Below are positions 11,995 to 22,690 of a stretch of DNA of 64,000 nt, one piece after another. The stretch comes from Flammula alnicola (Eukaryota; Basidiomycota; Agaricomycetes; Agaricales; Strophariaceae). The position numbers and the translations under genes were made by a program. The notes beneath the pieces were generated by a model, which made no database searches, was not told the origin of the DNA, and saw nothing but the letters and a program-made list of their open reading frames with translations. The stretch lies in contig JADNRV010000195.1 of the NCBI GenBank assembly GCA_015499995.1, positions 28,684-92,683 of the forward strand, written 5' to 3'. Position 1 is the stretch's first letter. The number at the start of each line of letters is the position of its first letter.

Positions 11995-12956
11995 ATGCCT
12001 CCAAAGCCTTCTTTCAAAGTCAAAATATCAGCAAACGAGAAAGAAAATGTTTCACTACCTTCCTCGTCGACGATGAGCTTTGCCTTGCCAGGAACGTTGG
12101 CGGAGGACAAGCTGCTGCGAAAATCCCAGCGGGAATCGAGCTTCAACAGCTCGAACGTCAGTAAGACTCGTCTTTCTGAATGGGACCTCAATGTGTCCAA
12201 CGCTGGCCCTCTGCCGGCTCAGAGCTCGACGTCAATTGCATATGGCATGCCAACCCCACAAACGCCGTGGAATCTACTGGACATTGGCCATACGATGGAC
12301 CTGGAAACTGGGGTATATAATGACGTGGTGGGGAGGGTAGGCTGGACTGCTTCAGAAGACTGCTTTCCATTGTAATTATGCCATGAGCAATATATTGTTT
12401 GACTACTCATCCTCTTGTCCTATGTGTGATCAGAACACCGCCTACCTCAAAGGCATCCGTCCTTCTTTCTCCCATCTCATTATCAAAACAGGCTCCTACA
12501 TTGCATGAATCTGAAGCTGCCGAGGCATTGCTCAGCTTGAATTCTCTGCGGCATAAGAATGTTTGGCCTGTCGACGACTCTGATATGGTTATCGACTCGG
12601 AAAGTCAACCTCCAGCCGTATTCATTGCTCCAGAAACACCCCTTTCACCCCTCTTTATTCCTGGCACAAGTCTACCTCATTTCTCCAGCTTTACCGATGC
12701 TCAGGACCTCACACCTAATGATCTGTTACCAAGTTTGATTGATGCCGAAGCATTCGTAGTTTCTGATATCTTCAATGCTTCCATGTACCCGATGCGTTGC
12801 ATAGATGGTGTTGGGACGATTCGACGTGACACGGATAGGTATGTGGTTTGTTTTGAGGACTTTCTTCGTGACAGTTTTGAGGATGTGTGGCGGAAATGTG
12901 GCGGAGAAGGCCTTCCAGCGGACATGATTTGGGAAAAGCTTCTTGATTTCGTCTAG
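11995..12956 (+). pseudogene. Captured fragment of an unknown Ser/Pro-rich gene
   Basis: A frame from ATG 11995 runs to 12372. Its composition looks coding (MPPKPSFKVKISANEKENVS at the N-terminus, then Ser/Thr-rich sequence to GMPTPQTPWN). A second frame, from about 12433, contains TPPTSKASVLLSPISLSKQ and HESEAAEALLSLNSL and stays open to 12956. I could not join the two with a GT-AG intron that keeps the frame, because all candidate donors are in the wrong phase. From about 12750 the second frame is only the antisense of the helicase fragment. It resembles a disordered regulatory protein, but no family is recognised. The best reading is a captured and now broken gene piece inside the element. 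Confidence 0.4.
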
Positions 12957-13703
12957 TCTGCCCCACGCAGGGCGAAACGGAGGTAAACCATACAATGGCA
13001 GACCTGCGGTGTGAATGAAATGGGCTTCGTCGACGTTAACCCGGATTATCCTGCGCTGAAATGGCATACATCTTCGTATCAACATCCCTAGGCGCCCAAA
13101 GTGTCCAGCCGGAGTCTTGAATAGCTGCTCGACGGTGACGATGAGGTGGCGTGCAGTTCCGAAGAGACGTGTAGACGAGTTATACACATTGGTCTACAAG
13201 ATAGTTTAGTAGTCTACGCTGAAGTCGATTAAAAGACTCACATTCCACCAATCGTTCTCTCCAGAGGTATCATCGTTGATTACAACGGTTGGGATTCCAA
13301 AGCGAGTGTTGAAGTCGGACTCTTGGGTGACCTGCAGACGTTTGAGAGGAGAGATCGTGATCGTGATGAAGTTTTCCGCTGGGTTGTCAAGGAGAATACA
13401 GAGCGCAATAGGCAATGTCTTCCCACTACCTGTTCCCGCGGCAATCAAAGCATCTCGTCCGTGAAAGTCTGTCAGAACTGTCCGGAATTGCATCTCTCGG
13501 GGCACCATAGCCCCTACAGTAACAGTCCAGCAGATCATTGAAGCTCGAAAACAGACAGTCTTGTCCTCATCAGAAAGGCTTTCTAGGTATTGAATGGGAA
13601 GACGATCTTGAGGAATTTGCATTGATACCAGACGTGAAATCTCTCCAGGAGAACAAGTACGAAGATGCTGAAGCCATCCATCGAGAGTTGGAGCATATTC
13701 CAT
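12726..13703 (-). pseudogene. Truncated RecQ-like DNA helicase
   Basis: Two exons (13703-13242 and 13193-12726) give 309 aa covering only the first RecA-like domain of a RecQ/DEAD-like helicase. Motif I is AAGTGSGKT near residues 88-96, motif Ia is TISPLKRLQ, motif II is VDEAH and motif III is FSATFP. After the stretch PIRVTSNRPNTIYATHRVHG homology ends, and the frame stops at 12726 against the tail of the opposing plus-strand fragment. The second RecA domain (motifs IV-VI) needed for activity is missing. RecQ-like genes are multiplied in many Agaricomycete genomes; this copy lies wholly within the Mutator-like element and is probably inactive. Confidence 0.8.
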
Positions 13704-13789
13704 AGCATACAATTGAAAGAAAAGACTACATGTGAAGGGAAGGAATGAAAACGGACAACGCGAACGCGAGACGCGAGTTCTCTCTCGAT

Positions 13790-13960
13790 GTCCTCTGCCA
13801 AAACGTACCTTCCTATTTGAGGTCTTTGCCTTAAAAAGGAGCGTCGGTGATGTCCGAACGCTCCACTTTCGATCATAGCGCGCGACAAGAGCCGGCAAGT
13901 CCCGCTTTACAGGTCCTAGTATCGTGAGGTTTCGCACATACTCGGACCGGTCACAGGTCT
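13790..13960 (-). repeat. Right terminal inverted repeat
   Basis: Reverse-complement partner of the left TIR. It lies upstream of both the helicase fragment (ATG 13703, minus) and the HNH gene (ATG 13990, plus), so it could serve as a divergent promoter. Confidence 0.8.
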
Positions 13961-13989
13961 ATCTAACGAAGTCGAAACGCTCCTTCATC

Positions 13990-15290
13990 ATGGCCGCGGC
14001 TCCTCCTCCTCAGATCGACGTCTACGCTTCGTTACCTCTGAATGTGGCGCTTGGCCCCGACCTCTTTCTTGAATCTACCAATTGGCGTTCGGTCCATTGC
14101 CTAACCCTCCCACTCGGGAAGCTCAACGCACTGCAGTTCTCGCAAAGGTTGGCGTACAAATGGATCCGCTATGCCATTGGAGTTGTCGTTGGAGCGGAAG
14201 GTCACCTTTCTACCAGTCCAGATTCCCTGAATGTTGTCGACTACAACGCTGTCCTACCGGCTGAGTCCATTGTCCTACACTATAACACCACCAACGAGGA
14301 GAGGCGAAGGATGTTCCCCGTCGATCCTAATATTGAGCGCACAGACGTCACTTCTAGTGTGCACACCAATCGGAGGGATCAATTCAGGACCGAAATTTCA
14401 GAGCGGGATGGAAAGCATTGCATCTTGACAGGTTTTGGGGAGATGTACTGCGACGCCGTGCACTTCCTGCCCCACAGCAAGGGCGATATGGTCTGCTACT
14501 CTTACTTTCAATCTGTCCTCGCTCACCATTGCAATCACTGTAGTACATTTCGACTTATACTCAGCACCGCAGTCGAGACCACACCAGAAGCGATATTATA
14601 CAAGAGATCGACAGCATCCGAAACGGCCTTTTTCTGAACTCTTCCGCTCACAGGGCGTTGGGTAAAGATCTCGCATTCTTAATGGTGCGTGCCGCTTGTA
14701 TGATACCTAATCGGAGCCCTGATGGTGTCGATAAGCAGACACCCAACTTTGCCATGAACACGAACGACATTGACCCCACCGCACCACCAAGAGAGAAGCG
14801 GTGTACATCACATGTCTTCGGGGATGACGAATCTCTCCCCATTTCGTCACTCTGTCCGGGTTTTCGAATCCGGATTCATGATACTCCTGCGTACCCCCCT
14901 GCCATTCTCTTCGACGCCGTCTACGCTTGCGCGGTACTCCACCATTTTGGCACTCAGTCATTGAAGGATAGTGTCACCGCGACTTGGAAAGACACCTTCT
15001 ACCCCGGTGGGGTCGTGACTGTGGCACAAGCGGAGTACAAGGGAATCACTGATGAACGAGCCACCATTGCGGAGAGGAAACAGAACCAAGACTTGGAGCG
15101 TGACACACGCCATGAAACTCGTCACCGCCCCGACACCTTTGACATGCTACTGACCCTGCCATATGCCATGGTGCCACGGGACGAGTTGCAGGCAGTGTTG
15201 AAAGAAGCGAAAGAGAAGGCAGAGGCAGCAGAGCAGAAACATGTGCAGGAGAAAGTTGATGCATGGATGAGGCAAATCACTGCTGTATAG
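13990..15290 (+). CDS. HNH-domain protein of the basidiomycete HNH_2 family
   Basis: Three exons (13990-14490, 14544-14684, 14739-15290) give 397 aa. The N-terminal 125 residues are family-specific with no known function. The HNH core follows with RRDQFRTEISERDGKHCILT, then CDAVHFLPHSKGDM, in which the Cys and His ligands and the downstream H-x-x-P-H can be seen. YISTYTQHRSRD and IDSIRNGLFLNSSAHRALG complete the usual C-terminal part of the fold. The tail (185 residues) is charged with a short coiled-coil-like stretch (LKEAKEKAEAAEQKHVQEKV). The intron at 14685-14738 is 54 bp without an in-frame stop, so a retained form would add 18 residues. Such proteins are abundant in Agaricomycetes and their role is unknown. 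Its ATG lies 20 bp from the 3' target duplication of the Mutator-like element, so its promoter is now element sequence. Confidence 0.85.
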
Positions 15291-15584
15291 CTTGCACGTA
15301 ATACTCTTAGCCTGGCAGACATAATTTCTGTATTTTGTAGTCCGACCTTCGATACGTAGCCTACCTCTTGATATTTGTAGTAATCAACTTAATGCCTTTA
15401 TCTCAAGTACTTGTTCGGAAAGGTTTTTACCTCTTCGCACTTGGGTGGAACATATCGCCATACATTTCACTTCGTGCCCTGGCTCCTGTACTCACGGGGA
15501 TGATCAGGTCTGTCTTACCGAGTCATAATTGTATTGCCACCATCTGGCCAACAACCTGAAAATGTCATTCATCCAACCCAAATT

Positions 15585-16959
15585 TTACAAAGCACCTACA
15601 TGGTACACGAGCTTCTCGCCAGAGATTGGCTTCATCCAGTCCTTGACTCCCTGCTGGGAAGCCAGCTTACGATCAATAACTTTACCAGATCCCAGTAACG
15701 TAAATCCGTCCTCTGCAACTCTTCCAAGCCCGCCGGGCATGAGACGAACGGGATTTGGTGGAATGGGGAATTTCGTTGCATCTTCCAAAGACCCCGCCGA
15801 CAGAAACTTGAAGAATTCCACTGTGAATGCTCTCCAGGTCGGCGATGCGGGCAGAATACCGTCTGTCGGATTAAACTTAATTTCCTTCCGAAAAAATATG
15901 GTATTGAGAAGACTGACCGTTGTATGCGATTTCGTGTCCAAGACCGGACCAAGCAGCTCCGTAGAGTGGGACGACCCCTTCGCGAACGCCTTCCTTGTTC
16001 CACGCGGATTGGCGGATAACCGCAATCTTTCCTCCTTCATCCACAAACGTCTGTGAAATAAGAGCAGCGCTCGAGTCCTCAGAAATGCAATCAAAGGCGT
16101 ATGATACACCTCCCGTTGCCTTCCGAATATCTTCGGGCCAGGTGGGCGAACGGTAATCGTACACAGCGTCAACGCCTAAAGCCAGGAGTTTGGCATGATT
16201 CTTGGGGCTTGCAGTGGCGAAGATCCGGTAGGGTTTCCCGGTAGGTGTACGAAGGAGTCGCACTAGACCGATGGCGAAGAGGCCGATTGACGTCGCTGCT
16301 GAGTAGATGAGGATGGCCGGAGAATCATTTACGGTTGACTCGAACTTGAATGGACTAGGAAAAGGGGCATTGATCTCGAGACGAATGAATAACGCCTGTA
16401 CGACAAGGAGTTCAGAATCATGATTAATATACTTGTAGGAACTTGCGGACAAACCTGGGCGGCCGTCAACGAACCTAAGGGAAATGTTGCGGCATCTTCA
16501 AAAGATATTCCTGTAGGAATCCTGATTGCGAGATCTTCTTCAAGAATTGCGTACTCGGCAAATCCTCCTGGACGAGGATTTCCGGATGTAGCTAAGCCGA
16601 ACATGAGCTCAATCATACTTATGATGAGAACAAGAAGAGAAGTGCGACGTACCGCCCTGCAGTAATCCCGCTACTCGGTCGCCGACATGCCACTCTGTGA
16701 CTACATCTCCAACCTTATCGACCACACCAGCAATATCGCTTCCCACAACGCGTCCTGGCTCGTCGACTGGATGAGCAACATACAGAGCATCGACTGGGTT
16801 TAATGCGACGGAGTGAACCTTGACGCTGGTTGACTTTTCTCAGACTAGGAAGCAAGAGAACAAACAGAGCACTCACCGAATCTCTTTTGAGCTTGGTTCA
16901 GGAACTGCAATGTCCTTAACCACGGCAGTATTCCCTGGCGCAGTTATGAGAGCTTTCAT
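15585..16959 (-). CDS. Zinc-independent medium-chain dehydrogenase/reductase (quinone oxidoreductase or trans-enoyl reductase-like)
   Basis: A cytosolic NADPH-dependent reductase of the MDR superfamily. Five exons (16959-16877, 16825-16653, 16591-16455, 16395-15918, 15862-15585) give 382 aa. The GroES-like domain starts MKALITAPGN and contains HSVALNPVDALY, where Asn-Pro replaces the zinc-binding Cys of true alcohol dehydrogenases. VVGSDIAGVV and VGDRVAG follow, then PGGFAEYA and EDAATFPLGSLTAA. The cofactor fold is IYSAATSIGLFAIGL. No structural-zinc cysteine cluster is visible. This pattern fits the ToxD/CipB-like group, some members of which are partners of polyketide synthases. No PKS or other biosynthetic gene is nearby, so a stand-alone reductase is likely. 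The substrate is unknown. Confidence 0.87.
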
Positions 16960-17505
16960 GTTCGTTTCGTAGCGTTTTCTTTCGTGGTGGTGTGGATAGA
17001 TGCAGTTTGAAAAGATGTCGGACTTCTAGGGCATTATAAGAGGCGTCCTGGGCAGTCCGTATTCCAATATTAATATGATAAGTGACAAAGCTTTTGGCAT
17101 GATTTTAAGCAGGTTTTAAGACCCAAGCAAGGTTTCGGAGAAAGTGAAAGCACAATTAGACATTGCAATTTGTCATTGCTTGGTAAAGACTTTGCCGAGG
17201 TCACGGCTACAGAGTCCTTACCCGAAACTCGACCATTCCCACTTCTTGGCCACTTCACCGCTGAGAACCCTTGGATCCAGAGACATAGAAGGCTGTTCGA
17301 GAGACCAAGTAACTAAAGAAGCAGTATAAGTTTTTCTGTGCTTTTTTCAGCCGACACAGCAAGACAGGATAGGATTCAACGTTAGCTTGCCACTTCATTG
17401 AAGTCAAATTGAAGTCTTGTACAGATTACAAACAGAATACGAACGAAAACTGAGTAGATAAATTACCTTTAAGTACTGGAAATTAAGCAAACGAAACGAG
17501 GTTTA
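16960..17505. other. Intergenic region
   Basis: The promoter side of the minus-strand reductase (ATG 16959) and the 3' flank of the next minus-strand gene. Only short frames without domain sequence are present. Confidence 0.4.
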
Positions 17506-19352
17506 TCAATAGTCCTCATCGAAGATAATATCTCCCTCAGGAATATCATCGCTAAACTCAAACCGTTCCTCGGTCCCCTTGGTGCCCACGAGGGTTCTAA
17601 TCTCCGCCTCCAAATCAATCGGCATCGCAGGTTTAGCTACCAAATCTTGCTCCCCCCGCCTCACGCGCCATTTGTACTCCTTCGTCTGGGTATAATCGGG
17701 CACATAATGGACGATCTCTCCCGTGTCCCGGTTGATAACGATACGTTCTTTGTCGCGTTTGAGCTGCTTCGGCTTCAACTTGCGCGCGCGAGGTTGTGTA
17801 GGAGGCGGCCTTGGCCTACTGGCTAAACCGAGGATAGAGCGTTGGGGTAGCTGCTGCTTGTGGCTGGAGGCTTGAGAAGGAGGGCCAGACGCGCTGGGAG
17901 AGCTAGATTCTGACCCGCTGCTGGAGCCCTCATCTTGATCGGTGGGACTGCGCCCGCGGCGGGCCCTTTTATGTTGGCGAACGGTGTCATCGATCTGCGA
18001 GGGGTCCTCAATGATGACAGTATCGTCGCCGGCATGAGCTTCGTGCGCATCTCTATCACTCTCGCCGGCATCATCGTCCTCACGCTGGCGCTTGGAGAAC
18101 AATCGGCCCCGCAGGCGACTCAAGTAAGTGGTCTCTGGTGATGATTCGGACGAACTGCTGTCACTGTTCTCAAGGTCGTTTACTGCCGGGCGAGAACCAT
18201 TCTTGCCTCCGTTTTGAGAGGAACCGTTGGCTGGTCGATCCATTCGCTGCGTTGCGGTACCGTTCTCTCTAGGATTGCTTGCCACAGGTGTAGGAGACTT
18301 TCGGCGTCCGTTTTCGGAGACGTCATTTACTTTGGGTGCCCTGTCACGAAATGAGATAAATCCTAGCAACATATCAAACTGGGGACATACATTTTCTGGC
18401 CATTTATCTCATTCCGGGCATCGTTTCTCTCATTATCTCCATTGGCTGAATTGTCGTCATCGCCGGGATCCTCACGAGGAATCATCCCGTGTTCCGCTGC
18501 ATAACGCGCCTTCCTCTTGACCTCTCCTACGATCCCGGGACCGCAGATAAGCCCTATGGCCTGAAGGAGACCATCGGTTTCCCCCCTCTCGCTTTTGAGC
18601 TGGGCCTGGAGCATCATAACATCCGTTGCGGCTGCTCTCGCGGCGGCCAGAGCCTCCTGAAGCTGGGCTTTCAACGCCTGATGGTGTGCCTCCTGCTCCT
18701 CCAACATGACGCGCAGCCAGTCCTCGCTGAGCGGTTGTGTGATGTCGGCGCCGGTGTCTTCGTCCTGTCCAATAACTGGGGCGCGAGGGGGATACACGAG
18801 CTCATGCTCCACCCTCTTTGGCGGCTGCCAAGTGGGTTCGGGACTAACGGCTACTTCAGGAGGCGGAGTACCGTCGTATTCGTCGACAGGGGGTGGGAGG
18901 CGCTCGACGGGGAAGGATCCACAAGATGCTACTTGTTCATCGCGCTCCTCCTCTTCGTCGTCGTCGTCCATCTCCTCATCCACTCCAGCTTTGCGAGAGA
19001 CTATGCGGCGCTTCCCGACGGTTTCCCATTCGTGCTCCGGGAGCATTGGAATCCACTTGTTATTTGGACAGAACAGTGCCACGATCTCCCAACGAGTTAA
19101 AGATTTTGCGTTTCTCATTCCGTAGTGCTGTGATATAAGCGACATTCAGCGTCTCAAATCAGATCCATATACAGCAGCGAAGACATGGAGGGGGCAAACC
19201 TTGGCATAGTCGCGTAGCAGGTCGAGTTCCATATTTGCAAAAGCGTCTCTACCGATGCACGTCTTCTCCGGTTCAGGAGGCTCCGGAATCACAAGACGGC
19301 CTGAGGCGTCTTTCTCTACCTGAGGCTTCCTGTTGTTGGTGTTGCGCGACAT
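17506..19352 (-). CDS. Conserved-looking protein of unknown function, acidic and coiled coil
   Basis: Three exons (19352-19200, 19127-18391, 18340-17506) join in frame to give 574 aa. I do not recognise a family. The first 90 residues look folded and conserved (GRDAFANMELDLLRDYAKHYG, then SLTRWEIVALFCPNNKWIP). An acidic stretch EEMDDDDEEEERDE and a Pro-rich segment follow. Around residues 215-290 lies an Ala/Glu/Gln-rich coiled coil (EEQEAHHQALKAQLQEALAA). The C-terminal half is Ser/Asp/Arg-rich with basic clusters (KRARRGR; RARKLKPKQLKRDKER) that could be nuclear localisation signals. It ends with a compact motif INRDTGEIVHYVPDYTQTK and an acidic tail. A nuclear scaffold is a guess from composition only. 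The start MSRNTNNRKP is chosen because upstream codons look like 5' UTR. Confidence 0.7.
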
Positions 19353-20946
19353 TGGGGTGACAGGCGATGGGTGAGTTAGAGTAAAGTGGGGGATGTGTGG
19401 TGGTGGTTGAAGAAGGAGAAGGAGAGAGAGCGGTGCTCTAATTATTGTATCCAGGCCACAAATACGAGGATGGCCCGATCTATTTCTGGAAAACAAGAAC
19501 GAGTCAGCTCAAATCAGCGAACAATAGGTTAGCGCCAAGACGACAGTTCGATCGCCACATATGCTCAAAAAGGGAACTAGTAATTTGAAATGCGCTTGAA
19601 GCGTGAACGTGTTCGCGGTACTTCCCGTGCACGCATGTGGACTTGTAGTTGGCCCTCGACAGTGCCACTCTGTGCCACTCGCGCAGCACTCGCGAACTGT
19701 TTAAGATTTTGTCTTCCCGTTTTCTTATTCGAGTGGCCCAATAAAAATATTTACCACCAAGCAGAACAAGCCAAATCAGCGCAACATTGAATGGCAGTTC
19801 TAAATTTGACCAATGTCTAGAAGGCGCTCTGTTGGCCATCGTCTTTGAATCTTGAAGCTTCGATGGGCAAGAGCATTTGTGGTACGTGTATTCTTTGCTA
19901 TGTTACCGCAAGTAGTCTACATACAGCGGCAAGTAGACGGGTACTAGCAGTCACATATGCCGTCGAAGATGGCATAAGCACTGCTATAAACACGGCAATA
20001 TCTATCTATCTTGAAGCTTTGAAGTTCTGTTGGTTGAGCGAATATCGTCCAAATATCATCAGGATCGAGGCCAGGATGATGATGAAAAGATTGCACACCG
20101 CGTGGTCAGAACGCGCCGGCCTCTGAAGGGAACCATGTCGATTATAATTTATAGAGAAAACCATTGCGCATACTGACTAGAAGTATGTATACGGAGGTAA
20201 AACGTAGATTTTACATTTGCATAAAGAATTCACATTTCACAGTTTCCAGAAGATTTGAACGCTAAAGGGATGTGTTGGTCTCGACTCTGGAGGACAATTT
20301 CAAGCTCCCAGACCTTAACAGCACAAGCCAACGTTAACGTCGAAGAACTTCGTTCTTCTGAAATGCTTATCATATCCTTCTCATCGCAACGTATACCTTG
20401 GATTCAACTCGTCGAGCTATAGTCAAGGCTTAGCGCTTAGGAGTCGTCCCAATAAAGAGCAAAAAAGGTTGTCCGCTTGCAAGAGAACTTTTCTGGAAAC
20501 AATTCCTCTGTTTTATGCTGCTTTCCTCCAGGATGCTGAACCTAATTCCCTAGGCCGGATTAAAGACCATTACCACGAGAGGACGTGCCACGACTTCTAT
20601 AGCAAGTTGGTTTGTCTGCAACAAACGGCCTCTTATTTGCGTCGTAGACCTTGCAAAAAATCTCTAGCGACACGGAATTACTCTCAGCCTAAGCAGTTGT
20701 CGCTCGGGGTCAAAAATGAGGTTGGATTTCGTCTTTCGCTGTCGTGGAAAAGTGTGCGCCATCAAGAGGAAAGCTTCTGGTGGTCAGGAAATTCCAGTCG
20801 TTTTGTTAAAATGCTTCAATGTAGTGAACAAAAGGTATTATTTTCGGTATTGTGCACAATGAGACAACGGTGCTCCAAATGTCATTCTGAAGGTGTAAAA
20901 GTAAGTATCTTCTTTTCATTATAGGAGGAGGAAAACATACTATGAA
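19353..20946. other. Intergenic region
   Basis: About 1.6 kb between the starts and ends of two minus-strand genes. A 151-codon frame at 20469-20924 begins with a non-ATG codon and shows no domain. I see no supportable gene. Confidence 0.4.
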
Positions 20947-21581
20947 TCAAGTTCTTGCGGCGCTCGGCCCACCCTGTGTTTCCGCCTGTATCTTCTGCTG
21001 TAGAATGCTGGTAAGGTAGTTCATATTCTCTCTCTTCTTCTGTATCGTTTCCTCCAGCGTGTCCACATTGGTACGGATGTACTCGACTTTGTCTGCGTAA
21101 TGTTTCATCGCTTGAGGACGCGTCTGTGCATGCAAAAGGTCGACCAGTTGAAAAGGCGAGGAATCCGAAGATAGATCGGCATACCTTCTGAACATAGTAT
21201 CCAGTTCCGACATCGACAATGACGTGCTCTGGATCTGAGAGTTTTCCGGGAAGATAAAGCGAGTTGGTCAAAGGTACGAGGATGGCTTTATCTGGTATTC
21301 GCATGAATCAGTGAGTTCCGTGTCCTGGGTTGGAGAAACGTACTTTTGTTCTCAGGCTTCACTTCTTTAACATTCTCAAGACACGCCTTGAACTTCGCCT
21401 GTGCCTGCTTCAGTTGCGCAAACGAGTTCGTCAGATGGTTCAATTCCTGTTTTTGTTGGTTGTGATCAGTATCGTTCTGTCGGAGATAAAAGTTGGTATT
21501 CACATCTTCCAATTGTTTTCGGACTTCCGAAAGCTGTGCGATGTCGAGATCCGCTACGTTTACCGTTTGCTGCTGCGACAT
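20947..21581 (-). CDS. GIM5: Prefoldin subunit 5 (alpha-type prefoldin)
   Basis: A subunit of the hexameric prefoldin co-chaperone that delivers nascent actin and tubulin to the CCT chaperonin in the cytosol. Three exons (21581-21344, 21291-21185, 21123-20947) give 173 aa. An N-terminal helix has heptads ([20 protein letters not shown]), the central beta hairpin shows the alpha-prefoldin signature [15 protein letters not shown] and [11 protein letters not shown], and a C-terminal coiled coil runs from [20 protein letters not shown] to the tail. All three introns and exons keep frame. The length is slightly above the usual 150-160 aa because of a short C-terminal extension. Confidence 0.95.
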
Positions 21582-22690
21582 AGATAATTGTGATTGAGAT
21601 TAGAATGGAGTTTAGGCTCAAGATTATATTGGCAGCAGCGGAACGTGAGACTGTGACGTGACGCGATGTGACCGGGTCATTCAAGCCCTGCCAACAGTTC
21701 TTGGAGTACACAGCTGCCACAAAGAATGACGTCACACGGCAACGCCCGCAAATGGGAAATTAAAGTTCTTTGAAGATGATGCCCATCAACTAGACAACGC
21801 AAAAAGGAGCTTTGTGGCCATAGAAGTATCCGCGCTAGAATTTGACCCCAGGTACATACGGTTGAGAAATAAAAGATTTTAAACATGTAACAACTGTCGC
21901 GAACATAGAGTATATAAGTATTGCCGCCCCGTCTGAGTTAGAAACGGTTTGGATTTGTGACATGCTCTCATGCATGTCCGCACATCAAATGAGTCGCTGC
22001 TGGACGACTTCTAAAGACGAAAAAATATCTTTTAAATCAATAAAATTCATTTCTGAGGCCATTATAACTCGACTTTTCAAAGAAAAAAAAAGGATTGCAT
22101 GCTCTCCATTTCAGGAAACACTACACGCTTATAGCCAAACAACAAGCGTCGATTCACGGAACATCATGACAAAATTTTGCAAAAACAAGAAGAAGAAAAA
22201 ATCGCAATAGATAGGAATAAAAAACAAATTGGATATGAAAACTGTAGCATTCAAGGGTTTTACTTATTTTCTACCAAGGAGATACTGACATGCATAGGAC
22301 TTCAGCGAGGAAGCGGCCGAACCGGACAAACGCGGAAAACAAGCATGGAAAAAAGAGCGTTCGAGGCGAATTCGAACGAGCGCCCGCAGACATCACCCGG
22401 ACTGCACACCATTACCACTACACCATTGTTCCTTTGGTCATTGGCATAAGCCATTGAATTATATTGCATCTTTCGTTGCCCGCAGAAGGGAGAATCTCGA
22501 GAACTTTCATTTCTGGTTGACAGGGAAGGCCGAGAAGCCGGGGAAGCTGTCCAGCGGAGCTTCGGAGAGCTTCGGGCCTTCGGCCTCATACGTCATTCTT
22601 TGTGGCAGCTGCATTTTCCAGTTCTTGTCAAATGCCAACAACGAACTGCGAGTCTCTTCGAAGTTAGGAAGACCGGCGACAGAGCTCTCA
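21582..22690. other. Intergenic, divergent promoter region
   Basis: It separates the prefoldin start (minus) from the DENN gene start (plus) and should hold both promoters. Small frames inside are AT-rich and featureless. Confidence 0.4.

Larger units (their letters stand above)
11737..13970. mobile_element. Mutator-like (Pack-MULE-like) element with long TIRs and a 10-bp target duplication
   Basis: Two inverted copies of about 170 bp face each other at about 11747-11917 and 13790-13960. The inner roughly 110 bp (from GGCTCTTGTCGCGCGCTATG to GGTACGTTTTGGCAG) are nearly identical and the outer part is more diverged. The direct repeat ATCTAACGAA lies immediately outside both ends (11737-11746 and 13961-13970), as expected of a target-site duplication. 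Long TIRs with a 9-11 bp duplication are the hallmark of Mutator-like elements. There is no transposase inside. The roughly 2.2-kb interior holds two convergent gene fragments: a plus-strand Ser-rich frame and a truncated RecQ-like helicase. This resembles gene-capturing Pack-MULEs. The superfamily assignment is inference; the TIRs and the direct repeat are directly visible. Confidence 0.72.

Noticed and set aside
12399..12956. 185-codon plus-strand frame taken as one gene
   Set aside because: Its last 70 codons are antisense to the helicase domain, whose motifs are clear; only the first part can be a real fragment.
20469..20924. 151-codon plus-strand frame
   Set aside because: It begins with a non-ATG codon, and shows no family sequence or splice context.
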